Origin: Arcanobacterium sp.
GTDB lineage: Bacteria; Actinomycetota; Actinomycetes; Actinomycetales; Actinomycetaceae
DNA: 37,857 bases
NCBI GenBank assembly: GCA_022783665.1
Contig: JALFZJ010000041.1
Location: forward strand, 1-37,857
Reading direction: 5' to 3'
Part shown: positions 26,582 through 33,718 of the stretch, in pieces
Position numbering within the stretch: the first letter of the stretch is position 1
Layout of the letters: each line of letters begins with the position of its first letter
The notes under the pieces: model-generated
Told to the model about the DNA's origin: nothing
What the model saw: only the letters and a program-made list of their open reading frames with translations
Database searches by the model: none
Made by a program: the position numbers and the translations under genes

Positions 26582-28736
26582 CGATCTGCTCCCGAGAAAT
26601 ATTGTGAGCACCAGAGATAATGAAATCTTTGCGAGGAGCCACTTCAGAGCCCATCAACAAGTTAAAGGTTGATTCTGCATAGCTCAGCGCCGCCTCGTCT
26701 TCCATAGAGATTCGGCGCAATTGACGCTTGGATGGATCCATCGTCGTCTCTGCTAATTGATCGGCGTCCATTTCGCCCAAACCTTTATACCGTTGAATCG
26801 GTTCCTTGTAGTGTTTGCCTTGCTTTTCTAGTCTAGCTAACACTCGGTGTAGATCGTCATCAGAATACGTATATATATACTGTTTTGCACGTTTGCCGCT
26901 GCCTGAAATTTCAACGCGATGCAAAGGTGGCACTGCAGCATACACTCTTCCGGCCTCGACGAGCGGGCGCATATACCTGAAAAACAACGTGAGCAACAGC
27001 GTACGGATATGTGCGCCGTCTACATCAGCGTCGGTCATGAAAATGATCTTCCCGTAGCGTGCCGCATCAAGATCGAAGGATCTCCCCGAACCCGCGCCCA
27101 CTACCTGGATGATCGACGACACTTCTTGGTTTTTCAAAATATCTGCAGGAGAGGCTTTTTGTACATTAAGAATCTTGCCCCGAATAGGAAGAAGTGCTTG
27201 GAACTCCGAATTTCGAGCTAGTTTCGCAGTGCCGAGGGCTGAATCACCCTCTACAATAAACAGCTCAGTTTGCTCCACGTCCTCGGATCTACAATCTGCG
27301 AGTTTAGCTGGCAGCGTCGATGTTTCGAGGGCGTTCTTGCGCCGCGAAATCTCTTTTTGGGTGCGTGCCGCTACTCGGGCGCGCATCTCGGCAACGATCT
27401 TTTCTAGCAGACGTTGGTTTTCGGTCTTTTGATCTCGTTTAGTGGATTGAAGTATGGCATGCATACCCGAGGCCACTACTTTGGCTACGATAGCGCGAAT
27501 CTGAGATGTGCCCAAAATCTCCTTCGTCTGCCCCTCAAACTGTGGCTCGGGGAAACTCACCGTTATCACGGACGTCATTCCTGCGAGGATATCGTCTTTT
27601 TCGATTTTCGCGTCACGGGCAGTGAGTTTCAGCTGACGCGACTTTTGCTCAATGTTTTGCCTTATCGCTGTGACGAGGCCTTTTTCAAACCCCTGCACAT
27701 GCGTGCCTCCTTTAGGAGTGGCAATGATATTCACAAACGATTCTTCGACTACCTCATAGCCTGTACCCCAGCGCAGTGCGATATCTACCTTGCACTCACG
27801 CTCTACATCTTGGGCGCGCAAGTGACCTGACTCTGGATCAAGCGCTTGCACTGTCTCAGTGAAACTTCCCTCTCCCGTGAGATGGATGACGTCTGTGACG
27901 GGCGGATCAGTAGCGAGAAAGTCAACGAAATCTTTCACTCCCCCTGCAAATACGAATACTTCGCTGGTAGTCTCAGATTCACCAGGGGTGCCAGGAAGAC
28001 GCCGTGCATCCTCGACTTCGATACGCAAACCGGGCACAAGAAACGCCTTTTCACGCACCCGTTCAATCAGATCATCGTAATAAAACGCAGTGCCATCAGG
28101 GAAAATCTGCGGATCAGCCCAGAATCGAACGCGTGTGCCCGTCGTCTTCTTGGGCACTTTCCCAATCACTCTCAGCTTCGATTCATTAACGAAGGGCGTG
28201 AAGCGGGCAGACGGCGAAATGACGCGGTGGCCATCAGCGTCGGCTCGCGCGTCGCTATCGTCGAATACGCCTGGCTCACCTCTGCGAAAGCTCATCGCCC
28301 ACGTTTTCCCGTCGCGGTTTACCGCAACATCTAGCCGCGCAGAGAGCGCATTGACCACCGACGCACCCACGCCGTGCAAACCGCCTGAGGCAGAATAGGA
28401 GCCGTTGCCGAACTTACCCCCAGCATGAAGCTTGGTGTACACGACCTCCACACCTGAAGCGCCTGTACCCGGCACTTCATCGACTGGGATTCCGCGCCCG
28501 TCGTCTGCAACTTCGAGGGAACCATCTTCGTGAAGTGTCACATGAATGTTCCGTGCAAAGCCTTCAAGGGCTTCGTCCACTGCGTTATCGATAATCTCCC
28601 ACGCACAATGCATCAGCCCACGCGAGTCAGTGGAGCCTATATACATCCCTGGACGCTTACGTACCGCCTCAAGACCTTCCAGCACCGAAAGATGCCGTGC
28701 CGTGTACTCTTCGCGCTTCTGCTGATTATCTACCAC
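26574..28736 (-). CDS. parE: DNA topoisomerase IV subunit B (GyrB/ParE family)
   Basis: The ATPase subunit of the type IIA topoisomerase, 720 residues. The GHKL ATP site shows Glu48 and Asn51 in EIIDNAVDEA, then ADDGRGIP (77-84) and GGLHGVGASVVNAL. The transducer domain follows. The TOPRIM domain begins ELFIVEGDSALG and contains the metal-binding DADVDGAHIRTLLL. The C-terminal RYKGLGEMDADQLAETTMDP motif contacts the A subunit. It pairs with parC at 23418, which faces it. Start is GTG 28736; TAAGAT lies six bases upstream and there is no ribosome binding site, so it may be leaderless. It is distinguished from GyrB mainly by context, so the gene name carries some uncertainty. Confidence 0.9.
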   Translation of the reverse strand: MVDNQQKREEYTARHLSVLEGLEAVRKRPGMYIGSTDSRGLMHCAWEIIDNAVDEALEGFARNIHVTLHEDGSLEVADDGRGIPVDEVPGTGASGVEVVYTKLHAGGKFGNGSYSASGGLHGVGASVVNALSARLDVAVNRDGKTWAMSFRRGEPGVFDDSDARADADGHRVISPSARFTPFVNESKLRVIGKVPKKTTGTRVRFWADPQIFPDGTAFYYDDLIERVREKAFLVPGLRIEVEDARRLPGTPGESETTSEVFVFAGGVKDFVDFLATDPPVTDVIHLTGEGSFTETVQALDPESGHLRAQDVERECKVDIALRWGTGYEVVEESFVNIIATPKGGTHVQGFEKGLVTAIRQNIEQKSRQLKLTARDAKIEKDDILAGMTSVITVSFPEPQFEGQTKEILGTSQIRAIVAKVVASGMHAILQSTKRDQKTENQRLLEKIVAEMRARVAARTQKEISRRKNALETSTLPAKLADCRSEDVEQTELFIVEGDSALGTAKLARNSEFQALLPIRGKILNVQKASPADILKNQEVSSIIQVVGAGSGRSFDLDAARYGKIIFMTDADVDGAHIRTLLLTLFFRYMRPLVEAGRVYAAVPPLHRVEISGSGKRAKQYIYTYSDDDLHRVLARLEKQGKHYKEPIQRYKGLGEMDADQLAETTMDPSKRQLRRISMEDEAALSYAESTFNLLMGSEVAPRKDFIISGAHNISREQIDA

Positions 28737-28742
28737 GGGAAA

Positions 28743-28748
28743 ATCTTA
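28743..28748 (-). promoter_or_regulatory. -10 box for parE, leaderless spacing
   Basis: On the minus strand TAAGAT is followed by TTTCCC and then GTG 28736. The six-base gap puts the transcription start on the start codon. The -35 region is weak (TTTAAT-like). Confidence 0.35.
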
Positions 28749-28827
28749 CCGTGTGCCGATCATGATTAAACGCAAGCACCTAGCAAGGCTTATCACACTG
28801 GTTGAAGTTGCGCCCAGAACCCGGAAG

Positions 28828-30387
28828 TTACTCCAGATAGTCGCGTAGCACCTGGGAACGCGAAGGGTGGCGCAGTTTCGACATTGTCTTCGATTCGATC
28901 TGGCGGATGCGTTCGCGCGTCACGCCATACACTTTGCCGATTTCGTCGAGCGTCTTGGGTTGGCCATCAGTCAAGCCGAAACGCATTGAGACGACGCCCG
29001 CTTCGCGTTCAGAAAGAGTGTCAAGAACTTGGTGGAGCTGCTCTTGGAGCAAAGTGAAGCCAACGGCGTCTGCAGGTACCACAGCCTCAGAATCTTCAAT
29101 GAGATCACCAAATTCAGAATCGCCGTCTTCACCAAGTGGCGTGTGCAAAGAGATAGGTTCTCGGCCGTACTTTTGCACCTCGACGACTTTCTCTTCCGTC
29201 ATATCGAGCTCTTTTGCCAGTTCTTCGATCGTTGGTTCACGCCCAAGATCTTGGAGCATCTGACGCTGCACGCGGGCAAGCTTGTTAATAACTTCTACCA
29301 TATGCACTGGTATACGGATCGTCCGAGCCTGATCGGCCATTGCGCGGGTAATCGCCTGGCGAATCCACCACGTCGCATACGTGGAGAACTTATACCCCTT
29401 GGCGTAATCAAACTTTTCAACTGCTCGCACCAAGCCTAAATTGCCTTCTTGGATAAGATCCAGGAAGAGCATGCCCCGCCCCGTGTAGCGTTTTGCCAAT
29501 GAGACGACGAGGCGCAGGTTTGCCTCTAAGAGGTGATTCTTTGCGTTTTGCCCGTCACGTGCAATGATTTGAAGTTCGCGGCGATATTTCGCATCGTCGA
29601 TCGCCGTGGTATCTAGCAAATGACGAGCGTAAAGCCCTGCTTCAATGCGTTTGGCGAGCTCGACTTCCTGCTCAGCATTGAGCAAGGCCACCTTGCCGAT
29701 CTGCTTGAGGTAGTCTTTCACGGGATCTGCCGTAGCGCCAGGGGCATGCACACGTTGCTGTGGCTCATCCGCATCATCTGAATCTTTGATGGAAAAAGCA
29801 CCAGACTTCGATGCTTTTGCCGTCTCGTGAGCAGCACCTGTGTTGGCGGTATCCTCATCCTCTATATCGTCAGGTGTAGATGTTTCGGCGGTGTCGTCGT
29901 CAGTCGAATCATCGTCGACAGCGTCATCATCATCTGAATCGTCATCATCCAGACTGACGTCGATATCTTCTTCTTCAAGAACGTCTGGTTCTTCTGGCGT
30001 CTCGTCAGAATCAAGATCCTCAGCCTCGAGATCAATATCACTGTGATCTTCCGCCGACTGGACTTCCTCGGTGGCCGTTCCGCTCGCCTTGTTGCGCGCC
30101 TTCTTACCAGAGCTGCCATTGGGCTTGTGTGGAGTAGCCGCATCTTTCGCGGCACGTTTTGTAGGCTTCGCCTTCGAAACGTGTGGTGCTGGATCGTGGC
30201 CTTCTTCGGCACCGTCAGTCTCCTGGCCCGTGGCGAAATCAATGAGCTCTTTTTTGGTCATCTTCTGTGCTTCGCTGCGCTTGAGATGCCCAGCATTAAC
30301 GCGATACTCTACCCATTGCGCCTTCAATGCGGACGTGCTTGGCGCACGGAGCTCTTCGTTGCTTACGTCAGTTTTTGAACCAGCCAC
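28828..30387 (-). CDS. rpoD: Primary RNA polymerase sigma factor (SigA/HrdB/RpoD)
   Basis: The housekeeping sigma factor directing RNA polymerase to -35/-10 promoters. After an Ala/Lys-rich N-terminus comes a ~75-residue, extremely Asp/Glu-rich stretch, then region 1.2 ([20 protein letters not shown]). Region 2 includes [27 protein letters not shown] and the -10-reading [17 protein letters not shown]. Region 3 ([15 protein letters not shown]) and region 4.2 ([20 protein letters not shown]) complete it. GTG 30387 has AAAGGG five bases upstream; ATG 30405 is in frame but lacks a ribosome binding site. Total 519 residues, usual for actinobacterial primary sigmas. The nearby topoisomerase genes match the hrdB neighbourhood in other actinobacteria. 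Confidence 0.96.
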   Translation of the reverse strand: MAGSKTDVSNEELRAPSTSALKAQWVEYRVNAGHLKRSEAQKMTKKELIDFATGQETDGAEEGHDPAPHVSKAKPTKRAAKDAATPHKPNGSSGKKARNKASGTATEEVQSAEDHSDIDLEAEDLDSDETPEEPDVLEEEDIDVSLDDDDSDDDDAVDDDSTDDDTAETSTPDDIEDEDTANTGAAHETAKASKSGAFSIKDSDDADEPQQRVHAPGATADPVKDYLKQIGKVALLNAEQEVELAKRIEAGLYARHLLDTTAIDDAKYRRELQIIARDGQNAKNHLLEANLRLVVSLAKRYTGRGMLFLDLIQEGNLGLVRAVEKFDYAKGYKFSTYATWWIRQAITRAMADQARTIRIPVHMVEVINKLARVQRQMLQDLGREPTIEELAKELDMTEEKVVEVQKYGREPISLHTPLGEDGDSEFGDLIEDSEAVVPADAVGFTLLQEQLHQVLDTLSEREAGVVSMRFGLTDGQPKTLDEIGKVYGVTRERIRQIESKTMSKLRHPSRSQVLRDYLE

Positions 30388-30537
30388 TAGTGCCCTTTCA
30401 TGCATATCACAACCGGAGAATCCGGCTGCACAATTCTACCCGAGCGAAGTGATCAACTAATAATCTCTTAGTCCCCACTCGCGGCTCTAACTGCTTCTAG
30501 GCATTGCTAACGCACCGAATATGCTCTACTATTCCAA

Positions 30538-30562
30538 GTTTCACCAGTTTACGGTTTCACCA
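30538..30562. repeat. Two 9-bp direct repeats upstream of rpoD
   Basis: GTTTCACCA occurs at 30538-30546 and 30554-30562, a 16-bp period, in the 308-bp gap between the Usp-like gene and rpoD (30388-30695). The same gap holds a -10-like TAGAAT on the minus strand (plus 30433-30438), a short CCGGA-GAA-TCCGG repeat at 30413-30425, and the hairpin at 30606-30632. I see no credible ORF in it. Confidence 0.4.
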
Positions 30563-30605
30563 CTTAACGGCGTGACGCTGCACAGAGCAGAGATTAAGCG
30601 CATCG

Positions 30606-30632
30606 ATACTGGCCACAGCTACCGGCCAGTAT
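30606..30632 (-). terminator. Hairpin between the Usp-like gene and rpoD
   Basis: A perfect 9-bp inverted repeat, ATACTGGCC (30606-30614) and GGCCAGTAT (30624-30632), with a 9-base loop, 64 bp after the Usp-like stop. There is no T-tract on the minus strand; a TTTT run follows on the plus strand. It may end Usp transcription weakly or be an operator for rpoD. Confidence 0.35.
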
Positions 30633-30695
30633 GATCAGGTTTTATCCTCACGGAGCCGCCGCGCTATTCACCGGCGCGAACGCAAACCGTATTCG

Positions 30696-31106
30696 TTATT
30701 CTCCGAGCCGCGTTTGAGACGCGGCATTCCCGCGCACTACCCACACATGCGCAGGCACTTCTGCTATGATCCTGCGAATGTACTCACCGAGATGGTATCT
30801 CGCATCGGGCTTTTGCACGGGCACGTCCACCACCACGACGTCCTGATCAGGATCACGTACCTCACCGCGTATTCGTTCCACAAGATCTTCGCGTGGTAGC
30901 GCAGCAACAACGCGATACGCTAGCTCCAATGAGTCGAGCTCTGCACTGATCCCATCGAGAGCATCGTCAATCTTGGCAGGATCATCATCTTGGCTGAAAG
31001 CGGCAATGACGAGCAGGTCACTACCGCTATGGATCACGTGTGAAATCGCCTTCCGAAGTGCATACTGTTCGCCGGCACTGGGAAGTATCGGAACGATGTA
31101 GGTCAT
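30696..31106 (-). CDS. Small universal-stress-like protein
   Basis: A 136-residue soluble protein with an alternating beta/alpha layout. TYIVPILPSAGEQYALRKAI resembles the first strand-helix of Usp folds, DVVVVDVPV is a central strand, and EVPAHVWVVRG is the typical last strand of Usp proteins. The ATP-binding G-2x-G-9x-G-S/T signature is not seen, so it would be a non-nucleotide-binding type if the fold call is right. It has its own strong promoter (31137-31165) and an AGGGG ribosome binding site. It lies between DUF4192 and rpoD. Function is unknown; the fold is judged from pattern only. Confidence 0.6.
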   Translation of the reverse strand: MTYIVPILPSAGEQYALRKAISHVIHSGSDLLVIAAFSQDDDPAKIDDALDGISAELDSLELAYRVVAALPREDLVERIRGEVRDPDQDVVVVDVPVQKPDARYHLGEYIRRIIAEVPAHVWVVRGNAASQTRLGE

Positions 31107-31136
31107 GAGCCACCCCTGAGCGTCGCAACTGTCTAC

Positions 31137-31165
31137 ACTGTATTCGCTCAGTTTTGTCTTTTCAA
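31137..31165 (-). promoter_or_regulatory. Promoter of the Usp-like gene
   Basis: On the minus strand -35 TTGAAA (plus 31160-31165), spacer 17 bp, -10 TACAGT (plus 31137-31142). Predicted start is near 31130, giving a ~24-base leader. A 7-bp inverted repeat, CTGAGCG/CGCTCAG (31116-31122 and 31145-31151), brackets the -10 and start site. Confidence 0.6.
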
Positions 31166-31213
31166 TTGCTTCTCATCCGTAGACGGCGTTGGCTCGCGTA
31201 TTTCGCCTTCCCG

Positions 31214-32434
31214 TTAAAGTTGCTCTTCCTCGTACCATGGAGGAGGAAGCTGTACATGCACAGCGCGTTCAACGAGGTTCGCCAAGGAATAGTTAGGGTC
31301 GCGAGCAAGGGCTTTTCGCGTGAAGTAATCCGCCATGGCAGAGCTACCCGTCCACCAGCATAGATAGCCGATCACCGCAAAGATAGACGCATCACCAGCG
31401 GGCGAATAAGGCGCCACAGAGAGCAACACCTTGATCACCCTGGCTACCCTACATGTGTCTGGCCGATGCGTCGTCGCCTGATCAAGGAGGTAGATGACCT
31501 GCTGTGAGGTTATGCCCGCAAGGGTCTCAATCTGAGGGCTCAACGCATAGACGAGTAGTTTGTCACGAACGGAAGTATTGCGCAGGGCAATGTACATCTT
31601 GGCTATACGTTCGGGCCCTAGAACCTCGTATATACGCCGCGAGTCCGTGGTTTCCATATTGCGAAGAACGCGATTCCATCCAGCGATATTAGGCTTCCAT
31701 CCGGCACGCACGTTGTGCGTGACGCACTCAAACACACGTACAACATGGGATGCATCAACTACGATCGATTCGTATTGCTCACGTAACGTGGGCGCCACCG
31801 CATGGCCTTCCCATACTGTGCTCGCTGCTATCTCGCTTCCGTTAAGCTCATCGACGCTCCGCCACTGGATGCTTCGCCACTGAACGGGCGGTGGCATATT
31901 AGCCCCACGTGGCGTATCGCGGGCAATTGCTGCCCATGAGTTACCGCGCACGATATAAGCTCTTGTCGTCAGATGCCTCGACGTGCCTTCGGTATCACTG
32001 AGCGAATCATCTCTTGCGCACCTGCGAACCGCCTCCAATACCTTGTACGCATGCGATACACACAGCGGCGGCGCATCACACGGCGGCAGAGGATCGCACG
32101 AGAGCTCGGTGCCGCACGCTGGCGAAGCGGATTGAAGCGAGCCGTCATGCCCAAGATACACAAATATGCACAGTTCATGTGGGCGGTATTCAGCCACATA
32201 CACAGCTACTCCCTGCGCAACTGCTTCAACCTCGCGCCCATGAGCCGTGGAATCAGTTTCGCACGGTGAGACGAAGGCTGGAAGGATTTCATAATGGGCA
32301 CCACTGCCGCCATGGCCCCCTCGGATGCGCCGCAAACCAATGCCAACGATGTCCCCATTGATATTGCGATGGAGAATGCGAGGGATCACGGGGATGAGTT
32401 CGGAGGGGTCAGCCAATGTGAGAGTTGTCGTCAT
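31214..32434 (-). CDS. DUF4192 family protein
   Basis: A 406-residue actinobacterial protein of unknown function, counted from ATG 32432-32434. TTTLTLADPSELIPVIPRIL is the family's typical N-terminus. A long central region with WEGHAVAPTLREQYESIV follows. The C-terminus (IGYLCWWTGSSAMADYFTRK, ALARDPNYSLANLVERAV) looks like a degenerate TPR-like helix pair and is also typical. The frame continues upstream to 32503 but that part is unlike the family. A -10-like TGTACT lies six bases before the ATG, without a good -35. It is divergent from the polyprenyl synthase, with 137 bp between starts. Confidence 0.8.
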   Translation of the reverse strand: MTTTLTLADPSELIPVIPRILHRNINGDIVGIGLRRIRGGHGGSGAHYEILPAFVSPCETDSTAHGREVEAVAQGVAVYVAEYRPHELCIFVYLGHDGSLQSASPACGTELSCDPLPPCDAPPLCVSHAYKVLEAVRRCARDDSLSDTEGTSRHLTTRAYIVRGNSWAAIARDTPRGANMPPPVQWRSIQWRSVDELNGSEIAASTVWEGHAVAPTLREQYESIVVDASHVVRVFECVTHNVRAGWKPNIAGWNRVLRNMETTDSRRIYEVLGPERIAKMYIALRNTSVRDKLLVYALSPQIETLAGITSQQVIYLLDQATTHRPDTCRVARVIKVLLSVAPYSPAGDASIFAVIGYLCWWTGSSAMADYFTRKALARDPNYSLANLVERAVHVQLPPPWYEEEQL

Positions 32435-32559
32435 GCATCGAGTACACACTACTGCTGCGGCGCGCTCGCTGCTTCTAAGACCTCTGTGGAAAATCTCAGC
32501 CACGCTCGCACATGTGGATGATGATCACAGGCAGACTCGTAGAACATCTCCTACTTCGC

Positions 32560-32565
32560 TAGGCT
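32560..32565 (+). promoter_or_regulatory. -10 box for the polyprenyl synthase, leaderless spacing
   Basis: TAGGCT lies six bases before ATG 32572, with no ribosome binding site in between. No matching -35 is evident, so this rests on position alone. Confidence 0.3.
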
Positions 32566-32571
32566 TGACTT

Positions 32572-33687
32572 ATGAGTGGTAACCCCGTGCGCGAACACAT
32601 CGCTACATACCAATCCCAGCTTGCTGAGGGAATCAACGCTTCGCTTGCTGAACACGTGCATATCCTGCTGAATTCGAACACAGAACGAGAACGCGAATTT
32701 CTCACACCCGCCACGGCTCTGCTCCAAGGTGGCAAACGAACCCGAGCAATTATGCTCGTAGCGGGCGCAGAAGTTGCGCATAGTGAAGCGCCCCAGGAGC
32801 ACTACGATTGGCCAATTAAAGCTGGCGTAGCAATAGAACTCTACCAAGCCTCAGCGCTCATCCATGATGATCTTATCGATGGCGCTGAAACCCGCCGTGG
32901 AATACTCGCAACGCACCGTCAATTTGAAGCCACTCATGCCCACGCTGGCCTTCACGGCGAAGCCAGCGCATTCGGAGAGAAGGCCGCCCTTCTGCTCGGC
33001 GACTTTTTGCTCTCCTTAGCATCTATCACGATGCAATCTGCAGAGCATCGCGACTCCCCCGCCTTGAATCGAGCGATGCGTATCTTCCATGAGATGACGT
33101 TCGAGGTGGCCTATGGGCAATACCTCGATATGCGCGCCGAATTCACCCCTTTAGGCGATCCGTATGACGATTATGAACGCGATGTACGCGCAGCATTCGA
33201 GGTACTCACACACAAATCTGCTCGCTATTCAGTAGAGTTGCCAGCACGTATCGGCGCGGAACTTTACGGAGCTTCCCGATCCACTATCGAGATGATGGCG
33301 AATGTTACGCGGCCCCTGGGTGAGGCATTCCAGTTACGAGACGATGATCTCGGCGTCTTCGGGGACGCCCGAACCACCGGAAAACCAGTTGGCGGTGATA
33401 TTTCTGAAGGTAAGCGCACTGTGTTACTCGCCCTCACGCGCAAGCTCGCCACGGCCTCAGACCGCGCTTATGTTGATCAATCGCTCGGGCATCCAATCAG
33501 TAGCACTGATCTTGAGCGCATCCAAAGTATTATCGAGGATTCAGGAGCGCGCGCCGAACATAATGCGATAATAGCCCAGCGAGAAAGAGCCGCACGTGAC
33601 GCGCTTGCGAAGCTCGAAACCACCCTCGGAACCCGCTGTGAGGTACTCGATGAAACCATTGAGATGCTGACGAATCGCAAATCATAA
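32572..33687 (+). CDS. idsA: Polyprenyl (geranylgeranyl-type) diphosphate synthase
   Basis: A trans-prenyltransferase that condenses IPP with allylic diphosphates to make C15-C20 or longer chains for quinones, carotenoids or lipid carriers. The 371-residue all-helical protein has GGKRTRAI (53-60). The first Asp-rich motif is HDDLID (Asp99, Asp100, Asp103). The second is RDDDLGVFGD (Asp257-259), then GDISEGKRT. The second motif in the DDLGVFGD form is typical of actinobacterial IdsA. Chain length cannot be decided from motifs alone. The neighbours, a PASTA kinase then class II DAHP synthase, match the mycobacterial idsA2-pknL-aroG order. The kinase gene follows after 31 bp. Confidence 0.88.
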   Translation: MSGNPVREHIATYQSQLAEGINASLAEHVHILLNSNTEREREFLTPATALLQGGKRTRAIMLVAGAEVAHSEAPQEHYDWPIKAGVAIELYQASALIHDDLIDGAETRRGILATHRQFEATHAHAGLHGEASAFGEKAALLLGDFLLSLASITMQSAEHRDSPALNRAMRIFHEMTFEVAYGQYLDMRAEFTPLGDPYDDYERDVRAAFEVLTHKSARYSVELPARIGAELYGASRSTIEMMANVTRPLGEAFQLRDDDLGVFGDARTTGKPVGGDISEGKRTVLLALTRKLATASDRAYVDQSLGHPISSTDLERIQSIIEDSGARAEHNAIIAQRERAARDALAKLETTLGTRCEVLDETIEMLTNRKS

Positions 33688-33704
33688 GAAATGTCGAAAT
33701 GTCC

Positions 33705-33710
33705 TATACC
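33705..33710 (+). promoter_or_regulatory. -10 box for the PASTA kinase gene
   Basis: TATACC (4 of 6 to consensus) lies eight bases before GTG 33719, with no ribosome binding site, so a leaderless or nearly leaderless transcript is possible. The nearby TATTAT (33713-33718) abuts the GTG and is too close to serve. Confidence 0.3.
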
Positions 33711-33718
33711 CTTATTAT

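Noticed and set aside
27846-28334. 162-codon plus-strand frame opposite parE
   Set aside because: Antisense shadow of the GHKL and transducer region of parE; no ribosome binding site, no family features.
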